DNA of 64,000 bases from VRUE01 sp035693025. GTDB taxonomy: Bacteria; Actinomycetota; Thermoleophilia; Solirubrobacterales; 70-9. The notes below the pieces were generated by a model. That model saw only the letters and a list, made by a program, of their open reading frames with translations. It had not been told where the DNA came from and searched no databases. Where the stretch lies: positions 58,149-122,148 of the forward strand of contig DASSHI010000035.1 of the NCBI GenBank assembly GCA_035693025.1, written 5' to 3'. Positions 7,305 to 15,693 of this stretch are shown here, in pieces. The position numbers and the translations under genes are program-made. Every line of letters starts with the position of its first letter. Within the stretch, counting starts at the first letter, position 1.

Positions 7305-9824
7305 ATGGCCCTGGAGGCTCTCACCGGGCGCATCGAGGAGCGCGAGCTCGAGAAGGAGATGCGCTCGTCCTATCTCGATTACGCGATGAGCGTGATCGTG
7401 GGGCGGGCGTTGCCCGATGCCCGCGATGGCCTCAAGCCCGTCCACCGGCGGGTGCTCTACGCAATGCACGACGTCGGCCTGCAGCCGACCCGGGCGTATC
7501 GCAAGTGCGCCTTCATCGTCGGCGAGGTGATGGGCAAGTACCACCCCCACGGCGACTCGGCGATCTACGACACCCTCGTCCGCATGGCGCAGGAGTTCTC
7601 GCTGCGCTACACGCTGGTCGACGGGCAGGGCAACTTCGGCTCGATCGACGACGACCCGGCGGCGGCGATGAGGTACACCGAGGCGCGGCTGACGCGGCTC
7701 GCGACCGAGCTGCTGCGCGACATCGACGCCGACACGGTCGACTTCGGCCCCAACTACGACGAATCGACCCAGGAGCCGGTGGTCCTGCCCGCCCGCTTCC
7801 CGAACCTGCTGGTCAACGGCACCTCTGGGATCGCGGTCGGGATGGCAACCAACATCCCGCCCCACAACCTGCGCGAGATCGCCGCCGCGGTATCCGCCTA
7901 CATCGACGATCCCGACATCGACCTGGCCGGCCTGATGGAGCACGTCAAGGGGCCCGACTTCCCCGGCGGCGGCATCATGAGCCGCGAGGGCATCCGGGAC
8001 GCCTACGCCTCCGGCCGCGGCAGCATCAAGGTCCGCGCTCGCGCTCACGTCGAGCCGCTCAAGGGAGGCAAGGAGGCGATCATCGTCACCGAGCTTCCCT
8101 TCACGGTGAAGAAGCTCGGCGACGGTGGCCTGGTCACCAAGATCGCCGACCTCGTCCGCGACAAGAAACTCGAGGGGATCTCGGATCTCCGCGACGAGTC
8201 GGACGGCTCCGGAATGCGGCTGGTGATCGAGCTCAAGCGCGGTGGTCCGCCCGCCAAGGTGGTGCTCAACAACCTCTACAAGAAAACTGCGATGCAGACG
8301 ACTTTCGGCGCCAACATGGTGGCGCTGGTCGATGGCGTCCCGAAGACGCTGAGCCTGCGCGAGTTGATCCATCATTACGTGGACCACCAGCGCGAGGTCG
8401 TCACGCGGCGCACCCAGTACGAACTGCGCCGTGCCGAGGCCCGTGCCCACATCCTTGAGGGGCTGTTGGTCGCGCTCGACAATCTCGACGCGGTGATCAA
8501 GCTGATTCGCGGCTCGGCCGACCCCGACTCCGCCCGCGAGGGCCTGATCACCAAATTCGAGCTCTCGCGCGAGCAGGCTCAGGCGATCCTCGACATGCGC
8601 CTGCAGCGACTCACCGCGTTGGAGGCCGACAAAGTCCGCGCTGAGCATGCCGACTTGATGGAGCGGATCGGCGAGCTGCGCGCGATCCTCGGCGACGAGG
8701 CGAAGGTCATGGCGCTCGTCAAGGAAGAGCTTGCCGAGATCGTCGAGTCCTACGGCGACGAGCGGCGCACCGAACTCGCCCACTTCGAGGGCGACGTCGG
8801 GATCGAGGACATGATCGCCGACCAGCAGATGGTCATCTCGCTGACCGCCTCCGGCTACGTCAAGCGCCTGCCGCTCGCCACCTACCGTCAGCAGCACCGC
8901 GGCGGCGTCGGGGTGATGGGGATGAACATGAAGGAGGACGATTACATCGCCCACCTGCACATCTGCTCGACCCACGACTACCTGCTCTTCTTCACGAACA
9001 AGGGCAAGGTCTACCGGCTCAAGGTCTACGAGCTGCCGGAGGGCTCGCGCACGGCGAAAGGCAGTGCCCTGGTCAACCTGCTGCCGCTGCGCGAGGGCGA
9101 GACCGTCATGGCGGTGATCCCGACCCGGGACTTCAAGGAGAACAAGTACCTGGCCTTCGCCACCGCCAAGGGCCAGTTCAAGAAGACCGAGTTCCTCTCC
9201 TACAACACGCCGATCCGCGCCGACGGCATCATCGCGATCAAGGTGCGCGACGACGACGAGCTGGTGCAGGTGCGGCTGACCTCCGGCGAGGACGACATCT
9301 TGATGGTCTCCAAGTCAGCCCACGCCGTGCGCTTCTCGGAGAGCGAGGCCCGGCCGATGGGACGCGACACCTCCGGCGTCAAAGGGATGAACGTCTCGGC
9401 CAAGGTCGGCGGCGAGGCAAACCGCGTGCTGGCGATGGACGTCGCCCGCGATGACACCGAGCTCTTCGTCGTCACCGAGAACGGCTACGGCAAGCGGACT
9501 TCGATCGCCGAATACCCGCGCAAGGGCCGCGGCACGAAAGGCGTCCTCACCGCCAAGCTGACCGAGAAGAAGGGCGGCCTGGCCGGCGCTCTGATCGTGC
9601 GCGAGCACCAGGAGCTGCTGTTCATCTCCCAGCTCGGGATGGTGCAGCGGACCTCGGCGAGCGGGATCTCGCTGATGGGTCGGCCCACGCAGGGAGTGAA
9701 GGTGATGAACATCAAGGACGACGACCGGGTCAGCGCCGTCGCCCTCGTGGTCGAGTCCGAGGAAACCCCGCCGACCAACGGCGACACGCCGCAGGACGAG
9801 CTGCCGCCTGTCGAGACCGACTAG
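7305..9824 (+). CDS. gyrA: DNA gyrase subunit A
   Basis: An 839-residue subunit that cuts and rejoins DNA. The catalytic Tyr is Tyr124 in AAMRYTEARLT. The quinolone-resistance region reads HPHGDSAIYDTLVRMAQ with the sensitive-type Ser85 and Asp89. The C-terminal wrapping propeller has a GyrA-box-like QHRGGVGVMG. It starts 34 nt after gyrB. Its TAG overlaps the stop of the convergent HNH gene within CTAG (9821-9824). Confidence 0.97.
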   Translation: MALEALTGRIEERELEKEMRSSYLDYAMSVIVGRALPDARDGLKPVHRRVLYAMHDVGLQPTRAYRKCAFIVGEVMGKYHPHGDSAIYDTLVRMAQEFSLRYTLVDGQGNFGSIDDDPAAAMRYTEARLTRLATELLRDIDADTVDFGPNYDESTQEPVVLPARFPNLLVNGTSGIAVGMATNIPPHNLREIAAAVSAYIDDPDIDLAGLMEHVKGPDFPGGGIMSREGIRDAYASGRGSIKVRARAHVEPLKGGKEAIIVTELPFTVKKLGDGGLVTKIADLVRDKKLEGISDLRDESDGSGMRLVIELKRGGPPAKVVLNNLYKKTAMQTTFGANMVALVDGVPKTLSLRELIHHYVDHQREVVTRRTQYELRRAEARAHILEGLLVALDNLDAVIKLIRGSADPDSAREGLITKFELSREQAQAILDMRLQRLTALEADKVRAEHADLMERIGELRAILGDEAKVMALVKEELAEIVESYGDERRTELAHFEGDVGIEDMIADQQMVISLTASGYVKRLPLATYRQQHRGGVGVMGMNMKEDDYIAHLHICSTHDYLLFFTNKGKVYRLKVYELPEGSRTAKGSALVNLLPLREGETVMAVIPTRDFKENKYLAFATAKGQFKKTEFLSYNTPIRADGIIAIKVRDDDELVQVRLTSGEDDILMVSKSAHAVRFSESEARPMGRDTSGVKGMNVSAKVGGEANRVLAMDVARDDTELFVVTENGYGKRTSIAEYPRKGRGTKGVLTAKLTEKKGGLAGALIVREHQELLFISQLGMVQRTSASGISLMGRPTQGVKVMNIKDDDRVSAVALVVESEETPPTNGDTPQDELPPVETD

Positions 9825-10327
9825 GCGGCCACCGGCAAGTACTGCTGCCAGGCGGGTGGGATGTTCGGGCTGGCCACCTGGATGAAGATGCTGGGGCCCG
9901 GCGCCTTCGGGCTCTTTTTAGGGTGCATGTGGATCTCGTGGGGGAGGCGGTTGCCCTTGCGCCGGTTGCAGCTCGCGCAGGCGGCGACGATGTTGCCCCA
10001 GACCGACTTGCCGCCGCGGCTGCGTGGGATCACGTGGTCGACGGTCAGCCCCGATTTAGTCGAGCCGCAGTACTGGCAGGTCCAGGCGTCGCGGGCGAGG
10101 ACCGCACGACGGGTGATCTTGCGCCGGTGCGCCTCGCGCGGGACCCGGACGTAGCTGACCAGCCGGATCACGTCGGGGCGCTCCATCGTCATGTGCTCGG
10201 AGTGGATCGCCCCCTCGCGCCGCTCCAGCAGCTCCGCTTTCTCCTTCAGGAGCAGCACAGCAGCGCGTCTCAACGTGCAGACGTTGATTGGCTCATAGGT
10301 TGCATTGAGAACAAGAACCCGTGCCAT
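9821..10327 (-). CDS. HNH endonuclease family protein
   Basis: A 168-residue protein with an HNH nuclease fold. Zinc-binding CQYC (84-87) and CASC (117-120) flank the DHVIPRSRGGKSVWGNIVAAC core, with DH at 97-98 as the metal and base site. The N-terminus VLVLNATYEPINVCTLRRA is typical of stand-alone actinobacterial HNH proteins near gyrA. Substrate is unknown; genome-encoded copies of this type are not obviously mobile. It lies downstream of pheA (28 nt gap) and is convergent with gyrA. Confidence 0.88.
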   Translation of the reverse strand: MARVLVLNATYEPINVCTLRRAAVLLLKEKAELLERREGAIHSEHMTMERPDVIRLVSYVRVPREAHRRKITRRAVLARDAWTCQYCGSTKSGLTVDHVIPRSRGGKSVWGNIVAACASCNRRKGNRLPHEIHMHPKKSPKAPGPSIFIQVASPNIPPAWQQYLPVAA

Positions 10328-10355
10328 TGCCGAGGAATTCTACGCATGCCGCCCC

Positions 10356-11192
10356 CTAGCCGATTGGGTAGGAGCCCAGAATACGAACGGATTCGGCCTT
10401 GGCCCGCAATGCTTTCAATGCTTCGGCCACCGGCTGCTCGTCCACCCCTCCTTCGAGGTCGCAGAAGAACATGTAGCGGCCGAGGCCCTGGCGCGCGGGA
10501 CGCGACTCGATGCGGCTGAGGTTGACGGCGCGGCTGGAGAACTCCTGCAGCGCCTCGACCAGGGCGCCCGGATGGTCGGCGCCGAGCTCCGAGAAGACGA
10601 GCGAGGTCCTGCGCGGTCCGCGACCGCTGAGCTCCGTGCCGGCCGGGGCGATCCAGACGAAGCGGGTGACGTTGTCGTCCTCGTCCTCGATCCCTTCGCG
10701 CAGCACGGCGCAGCCGTAGAGCTCGGCCGCGGCGCGGGCGCCGATCGCCGCCCAGGGGCGCACCGACTCGCCCACCATCCGCACCGCCTCCGCGGTGCTG
10801 CTGACGCTGCGGCGTTCGACCCCCGGCAGATGCTCGCGCAGGAAGCCCGCGCATTGGGCGAGCGGCTGAGGGTGGGAGAGGATCGCCGAGACCTGCTCCA
10901 ACTCGACTCCCTCACGGGCAATCAGGTGCGCGTGGACGCGGAAGTCATGCTCGCCGACGATCGTCACCTTCTCGGCGTCGAAGGCAAGCGTGTCCAGGGT
11001 GCTGCGGACCGACCCCTCGATCGAGTTCTCGAACGGCACCAGCGCCCGCTCCGCCTCGCCGCGCTCGACCGCGACGATCGCGTCATGCACCGTCGCGGTG
11101 CGCATCGGCTCGATCTCCCCGCCGGCGGGTGAGGCCTCCCGGAGCGCGTCTTCGGTGAAGGTCCCCGCCGGACCGAGGAAGGCGACCCGCAT
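10356..11192 (-). CDS. pheA: Prephenate dehydratase
   Basis: A 278-residue enzyme converting prephenate to phenylpyruvate in phenylalanine synthesis. The N-terminus VAFLGPAGTFTEDAL is canonical. The catalytic TRF motif is at 176-178 (DDNVTRFVWI). The C-terminal ACT domain (about 195-275) has the Phe-binding ESRP at 229-232, so feedback inhibition by Phe is expected. There is no chorismate mutase domain. Its ATG starts 4 nt after the stop of the upstream membrane-protein gene, so they share an operon. Confidence 0.93.
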   Translation of the reverse strand: MRVAFLGPAGTFTEDALREASPAGGEIEPMRTATVHDAIVAVERGEAERALVPFENSIEGSVRSTLDTLAFDAEKVTIVGEHDFRVHAHLIAREGVELEQVSAILSHPQPLAQCAGFLREHLPGVERRSVSSTAEAVRMVGESVRPWAAIGARAAAELYGCAVLREGIEDEDDNVTRFVWIAPAGTELSGRGPRRTSLVFSELGADHPGALVEALQEFSSRAVNLSRIESRPARQGLGRYMFFCDLEGGVDEQPVAEALKALRAKAESVRILGSYPIG

Positions 11193-11196
11193 CGCG

Positions 11197-12237
11197 CTAT
11201 TCGAAGACGACGGTGTACGTGGCTTCGTTGTTTTCGGAGACTTCCTCGCCCGGCACCGGTTCGGCTTCGACTTCGAGGGTCGCTTCGCCTTTCGGCGCCG
11301 GCGTCAGCGGAATCGTCGCCGTTTCGGTCGCGCCCGCTTCGATGCTGCTGATGTCCCCCGTCAGGGTGCTGCCGTTCACGGTCACCGAGACCGTGATCCC
11401 GTTCTCCGTCGATTCGCCCTGGTTCTGCACCTGGACTTCTACTTCGGGCGTTTCTTCCGCGCTCACCCCGGTCGCTTCTTCGCTGGAGAGTTCGGTGCCG
11501 TCGATGCTGGTTCCGATCAGGCCAAGCCCGTGGACTCCCGGCGAGGCCGCGCCGCCGCTGGAGCCGCTGACCGAGCCCAGCGCCTCGCCGACCGCGCTTT
11601 CGTCCAGCCACTTGGTCCCTTCCGGGACGAAGACGCTCTTCGGCAGGTCGTCGCCTTCGATCCCGTTGTCGGCCAGCACGCCGTCGATTTCGGGACGGGC
11701 GACCTCGGCATAGACGACGTCGCTTGCCGCCAGCACGCCGATCTGCTTGGCGATCGCTTCGGTCGCCTTCTCAGCCCCGACGTCGCCAAGCGCCGTGCTC
11801 ATCTTTTCGGCGATCTTGCCCATCGCCGCGCCGCGCAGCTCGTAGGTCAGCTCCAGCGACCTCTGCGCACCCCCCATGTCGCCCGGCGCGTCGAGCGAGT
11901 CGATTCGCGAGACGTTGTTGTCCATCTGGCTGCGATCGGCGTTGACCTCGGCGACGAACTCGGTGACCGAGAGCTTGCCCGGATCGGCGAGCTTGCCGAA
12001 GAACCTCTTGCTGGTCTGTTCGGTCTCGGTGAGGATCTGGGTGACGTTGCGGGCGTAGTCGCTGAGCGCGCGGTGCTTGCGGGCGTTGAGGCAGCCGCGC
12101 ACGCCGAGCACGATCAGGATCAGGATCAGCAGGCCCACGCCGAGGGCGAGACCCCTCCTCAGCAGGATCTGTTGCCGTTCGGGACGGCGTGGCGGGCGCG
12201 GTCGGCGCCCTGACCGGGATGCGGTGGAATCCTCCAA
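11197..12237 (-). CDS. Membrane-anchored exported protein with C-terminal CARDB-like domain
   Basis: About 346 residues. A short basic, Pro/Arg-rich cytoplasmic head is followed by one strong membrane helix (RGLALGVGLLILILIVLGV), a helical extracellular region (about 60-200) and a C-terminal beta domain (EVEVQVQNQGESTENGITVSVTVNG) resembling CARDB/Ig-like adhesion modules. Function is unknown. The start is uncertain: TTG 12237 avoids overlap with the divergent kinase, while an ATG at 12339 would overlap it and add a basic leader. Glu codons are mainly GAA, unlike adjacent cytoplasmic genes. Confidence 0.72.
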   Translation of the reverse strand: MEDSTASRSGRRPRPPRRPERQQILLRRGLALGVGLLILILIVLGVRGCLNARKHRALSDYARNVTQILTETEQTSKRFFGKLADPGKLSVTEFVAEVNADRSQMDNNVSRIDSLDAPGDMGGAQRSLELTYELRGAAMGKIAEKMSTALGDVGAEKATEAIAKQIGVLAASDVVYAEVARPEIDGVLADNGIEGDDLPKSVFVPEGTKWLDESAVGEALGSVSGSSGGAASPGVHGLGLIGTSIDGTELSSEEATGVSAEETPEVEVQVQNQGESTENGITVSVTVNGSTLTGDISSIEAGATETATIPLTPAPKGEATLEVEAEPVPGEEVSENNEATYTVVFE

Positions 12238-12292
12238 GCAGCAGGGAGTATGTCGCAGGAGGAAGCGGAATCGCGGCGAACTCGGAGGAGTC

Positions 12293-13210
12293 TTGGTCGG
12301 TTCACTCGTTCTCAACCGCTTCCTGATCGAGCGCCGCATCGGCAGCGGCGGCTTCGGCGTCGTCTACGAGGCCTGGGATGGACGGCTCGAGCGCACCGTC
12401 GCGGTCAAGGCGATCGAGTCGCGCGGAGAGGCCGGCCGCCGGGTGCTGCGCGAGGCGCAGGCGGCGGCGCGGCTCAACCATCCAGGCATCGTGACCCTCT
12501 ACGAGATGGGGGAGGAGGACGGCAACGCGCTGCTCGTCACCGAGCTGGTCGAGGGCTCGACCCTCGCCCGCCTCAGCGGCGAAGGCGCGCTCAGCGACCG
12601 CGAGATCGGTGAGATCGGCGCCGACCTCTGCGAGGCGCTCGACCACGCCCACTCGCGCGGCGTCGTCCACCGCGACATCAAGCCGCAGAACGTGGTCGTC
12701 GCTCCCGAGGGAGAGTTTCGCGCCAAGCTGATGGACTTCGGCGTCGCGCGCCTCGCCGACGGCGCCTCGCTCACCGCCCCCGGCGACGTGGTCGGAACGA
12801 TCGCCTACATGTCTCCCGAGCAGGCGGAGGGGCGCTGCGCCGGGCCCGAGGCCGACGTCTACTCGCTCGCCCTCACCCTCTACGAGTGCTGGGGTGGCGA
12901 GAACCCCAACCGGCGCGAAACGCCCGCCGCCACCGCCCGCGCGATCGGCACCCGCCCGCGTGCCCTGCGCCGCCTGCGCCCCGACCTGCCGCGCGAGCTC
13001 AGCGACGCGATCGACGGCGCCCTGCAGGCCCGCCCCGGGCGCCGCCCTTCCCTCGACCAGCTCGGCGGCGCGATCGAGGAGTCGCTCGAACAGCTCGCCG
13101 AGGATCTGCCCGAAGCCAGGACCCCGCTCGCCCTGCGCACCGGTGCCCTGGCTGCCGCCGCGATGCTCGGCGCCTGGCTTGCCCTCGCCCACGGCGCAGT
13201 TCTGCCGTAG
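12293..13210 (+). CDS. Ser/Thr protein kinase (PknA-like, one C-terminal membrane segment)
   Basis: A 305-residue Hanks-type kinase. The glycine loop GSGGFG is at 17-22, catalytic Lys at 39 (AVKAI), HRDIKPQN near 126 and DFGVAR near 148, so it should be active. A hydrophobic stretch at the C-terminus (ALAAAAMLGAWLALAHGAV) may anchor it, with no sensor domain. TTG 12293 has GGAGGAG a few nt upstream. It heads the fha-pstP-rodA-pbpA-pknB cluster, a place usually held by fhaA; PknA normally sits next to pknB, so its position is rearranged compared with Mycobacterium. Confidence 0.88.
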   Translation: MVGSLVLNRFLIERRIGSGGFGVVYEAWDGRLERTVAVKAIESRGEAGRRVLREAQAAARLNHPGIVTLYEMGEEDGNALLVTELVEGSTLARLSGEGALSDREIGEIGADLCEALDHAHSRGVVHRDIKPQNVVVAPEGEFRAKLMDFGVARLADGASLTAPGDVVGTIAYMSPEQAEGRCAGPEADVYSLALTLYECWGGENPNRRETPAATARAIGTRPRALRRLRPDLPRELSDAIDGALQARPGRRPSLDQLGGAIEESLEQLAEDLPEARTPLALRTGALAAAAMLGAWLALAHGAVLP

Positions 13211-13231
13211 GTCGATCTCTAGGATCTTCCG

Positions 13232-14002
13232 ATCGGCGTCCTGCGCAACCTCGAGAGTCGGATCGAAGGCCTCGTCGAGGGGGTCTTCAGCCGCGCCTTC
13301 AGCTCCGAGGTGCAGCCGGTCGAGCTGGCCCGAAAACTGGCCAAGGAGATGGACTCGCACAAGACCGCCGGAGTGGCGCGTGTCTACGTCCCCAACGAGT
13401 ACACGGTCTACCTCTCGGGCAAGGACCGCACCCGCCTGGAGGGTTACGAGCGCTCGCTCGAGCAAGAGCTCTCGGGCTATCTGCTGGAGCACGCGCGGCG
13501 GCGCAGCTACGACCTCCTGACTCGCCCGACGGTCGCCTTCGAGACCGACGAGCGCCTGCGCCTCGGCGAGTTCGGGATCCAGCCGCGGATGGTCAAGCCG
13601 CCCGCGCACGAGGGCGAGGCGCCGAGCCAGGGCGAGGAGGGCCACACGATGGTCTACTCGGCGGTCCGCGAGGCATCGCCTCCCGTGGCGCAGGCCCCTT
13701 CGCACCGGGCCGAAGTGACGAGCCGGGCGATCGTCACCGTCGACGATCGCCGCTACGTGCTCGATGCCGAGCGCTCGACGATCGGCCGCTCGCGCGACGC
13801 CGATTGCGTCCTGCGCGACCCCAACGTCTCCCGCCATCACGCCGAGCTGCGCCGCTCCTCGCGTGGGGAGTGGACGATCGCCGACCTCGGCTCGACCAAT
13901 GGGATCAAGGTCAACGGCCGCCGCGTCGGCTCGACCCGGCTCAAGTCGGGCGACCAGGTCACGCTCGGCACCACGACCTTCCGTTTCGACGTAGAGCAGT
14001 AG
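13232..14002 (+). CDS. fhaA: FhaA-like DUF3662 and FHA domain protein
   Basis: About 256 residues. The N-terminal DUF3662 domain (GVLRNLESRIEGLVEG to about 120) is joined by a linker to a C-terminal FHA domain (IGRS near 186, then SRHHAEL and STNGIKVNG) that binds phosphothreonine. In mycobacteria FhaA binds the phosphorylated MurJ pseudokinase and PBPs. The conserved N-terminus lies upstream of the first in-frame ATG/GTG/TTG (GTG 13310), and a stop lies at 13220-13222. ATC 13232, 7 nt after AGGA, best fits the family start, so a non-canonical start (or an ATG-to-ATC change) is proposed. Confidence 0.85.
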   Translation: MGVLRNLESRIEGLVEGVFSRAFSSEVQPVELARKLAKEMDSHKTAGVARVYVPNEYTVYLSGKDRTRLEGYERSLEQELSGYLLEHARRRSYDLLTRPTVAFETDERLRLGEFGIQPRMVKPPAHEGEAPSQGEEGHTMVYSAVREASPPVAQAPSHRAEVTSRAIVTVDDRRYVLDAERSTIGRSRDADCVLRDPNVSRHHAELRRSSRGEWTIADLGSTNGIKVNGRRVGSTRLKSGDQVTLGTTTFRFDVEQ

Positions 14003-14033
14003 CGGCGCCTCAGTTGGCTCTAGGGTGCCGGGG

Positions 14034-14510
14034 GTGGACTACGAACCGATCTCGGTCGCCCTCAAGTTCGGCTTCCTCGCCGTCCTCTACCTGTTCCTGC
14101 TCTGGATCGCGCGCAGCGCGCTCAAAGACCTGCGGCGCACGGTCGCCCCGGCCCCCGACGCAACCGGATTCCACCCCGTGCCGGCCTATGACGGCGCCCC
14201 CCGGGGCGGCGATTCCTGGCTGATCGCGCTGCGCGGCGGCGGCCTGCGCGAGGGCGAGCGCTTCGACCTGATCGGCGGCCTCTCGATCGGCCGCTCGCAG
14301 GAGGCCGATCTGCGGATCGAGGATCGCTACGCCTCGGGCCTGCACGCGCGGATCTTCTCGCGCGAGGGACGCACCTACGTCGAAGACATGAGCTCGACCA
14401 ACGGCACGCTCCTCAACGACGCCGACCTGCACGGGGAGGCGGAGCTGATCGACGGGGACGTGGTGCGGATCGGCGACACCGAGTTCCGCTTCGAGGCGGG
14501 GGGGACCTAG
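14034..14510 (+). CDS. fhaB: FhaB-like membrane FHA domain protein
   Basis: A 158-residue protein with one N-terminal membrane helix (VALKFGFLAVLYLFLLWIA), a Pro-rich linker and a C-terminal FHA domain (LSIGRSQEADLRI, ASGLHARIF, STNGTLLND). FhaB/FipA of mycobacteria binds phosphorylated PBPs and regulates septal and wall growth. GTG 14034 starts at VDYEPISVALK; GTG 14025 is an alternative. It is directly followed by pstP, in the order fhaA-fhaB-pstP known from other actinobacteria. Confidence 0.88.
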   Translation: MDYEPISVALKFGFLAVLYLFLLWIARSALKDLRRTVAPAPDATGFHPVPAYDGAPRGGDSWLIALRGGGLREGERFDLIGGLSIGRSQEADLRIEDRYASGLHARIFSREGRTYVEDMSSTNGTLLNDADLHGEAELIDGDVVRIGDTEFRFEAGGT

Positions 14511-14511
14511 G

Positions 14512-15693
14512 TTGCTGCGCGTCGACGACCAGGCCTTCCGCACGGACACCGGCAGGCAGCGCAGCGAGAACGAGGATTCCCTTTTCGTCCGCGCGCCGAT
14601 CTTCGTCGTCGCCGACGGCATGGGCGGGGCGCAGGCCGGCGAGGTCGCCTCCAAGGCCGCCGCCGACGCATTCGACCGCGACCTGCCGGAGGGGCCGCCC
14701 GCCGCGTTCCTGCGCGAGACGATCGAAGCGGCCAACCGCCGCATCCACGATCTGGCTCGGGCCGACGCCGCCAAGGCCGGGATGGGGACGACGATCACCG
14801 CCGCGATAGTCGACGCGGGCTCGGAAGAGGTCGACATCGGCCACGTCGGCGACAGCCGCGCCTACCGCCTGCGCCGCGGCAAGCTCGAGCGCCTCACCCG
14901 CGACCATTCGCTGGTCGAGGAGATGCGGCGCAAGGGGCAGATCACCGACGCCCAGGCGGAGGATCACCCGCAGCGCTCGATCATCACCCGCGCGCTCGGG
15001 CCCGAGCCCGAGGTCGAGGTCGACCTGCAGACGGTGCCCGCCTCGCCCGGCGACGTGTTCCTGCTCTGCTCCGACGGGCTGACGACGATGGTCGGCGAGG
15101 ATCGCATCGCCGCGATCCTCGCCCGAGCGGGCTCGATGCGCGAGGCCGTGCGGACGTTGGTCGACGAGGCCAACGGGGCCGGCGGCCGCGACAACATCAC
15201 CGCGCTCGCCTTCCGTCTCGCCGACGCGGCCGCGCCGCTTGGCGAGCGGCCCGAGGACGCGACCCTGGTCGGCGCGGCGGCGGAGGAGGCGGGGCTGACC
15301 GCGACCGAGGTGCGGCGGCGAGCCGCAGCCGCAGCCGCGCAGGAACGCCGCGAGAAGCTCGCGGCGAACCGTCCGCGCCGCGGCCTGCGCCGCGCGGCCA
15401 AGGTGCTTGCCGTCCTGATCGTCCTTGCCGCGATCGCCTTCGGCGCCTGGTATGGCAACCGCCAGGCCTGGTTCCTGGGCACCGACGACAGCGGCCGCGT
15501 CGCTCTCTACCGCGGCCTGCCCTACGAACTGCCCTTCGGCGTGAAGCTCTACGACGAGCACTACGCCAGCCCGGTGCAGACCGCGGCGCTGACCCGCAAG
15601 CGGCGCGAAGCCGTCGCCGGCCACCACGTGCGCTCGCGCGACGGCGCCGTCTCCTTGATCGAAGAAATCGAACGCAGCCAGGGGGTTCCTTAA
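14512..15693 (+). CDS. pstP: PP2C-type Ser/Thr phosphatase PstP
   Basis: A 393-residue metal-dependent phosphatase that reverses the Ser/Thr kinases encoded nearby. PPM motifs are GRQRSENEDS, VADGMGG, GHVGDSRAYR, LCSDGLT and GGRDNITAL, with the metal-binding Asp residues present. A membrane helix follows at about 300-322 (AAKVLAVLIVLAAIAFGAWYG), with about 70 residues outside. TTG 14512 comes 1 nt after the fhaB stop. The outside part uses mostly GAA for Glu, while the catalytic part uses mostly GAG. Confidence 0.93.
   Translation: MLRVDDQAFRTDTGRQRSENEDSLFVRAPIFVVADGMGGAQAGEVASKAAADAFDRDLPEGPPAAFLRETIEAANRRIHDLARADAAKAGMGTTITAAIVDAGSEEVDIGHVGDSRAYRLRRGKLERLTRDHSLVEEMRRKGQITDAQAEDHPQRSIITRALGPEPEVEVDLQTVPASPGDVFLLCSDGLTTMVGEDRIAAILARAGSMREAVRTLVDEANGAGGRDNITALAFRLADAAAPLGERPEDATLVGAAAEEAGLTATEVRRRAAAAAAQERREKLAANRPRRGLRRAAKVLAVLIVLAAIAFGAWYGNRQAWFLGTDDSGRVALYRGLPYELPFGVKLYDEHYASPVQTAALTRKRREAVAGHHVRSRDGAVSLIEEIERSQGVP

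Noticed and set aside
5265..8975. A 1236-codon open frame on the minus strand opposite gyrB and gyrA
   Set aside because: It lies wholly antisense to two certain genes, has Val/Asp/Gln/Arg-rich composition expected from reading GC-rich codons backwards, and shows no domain.
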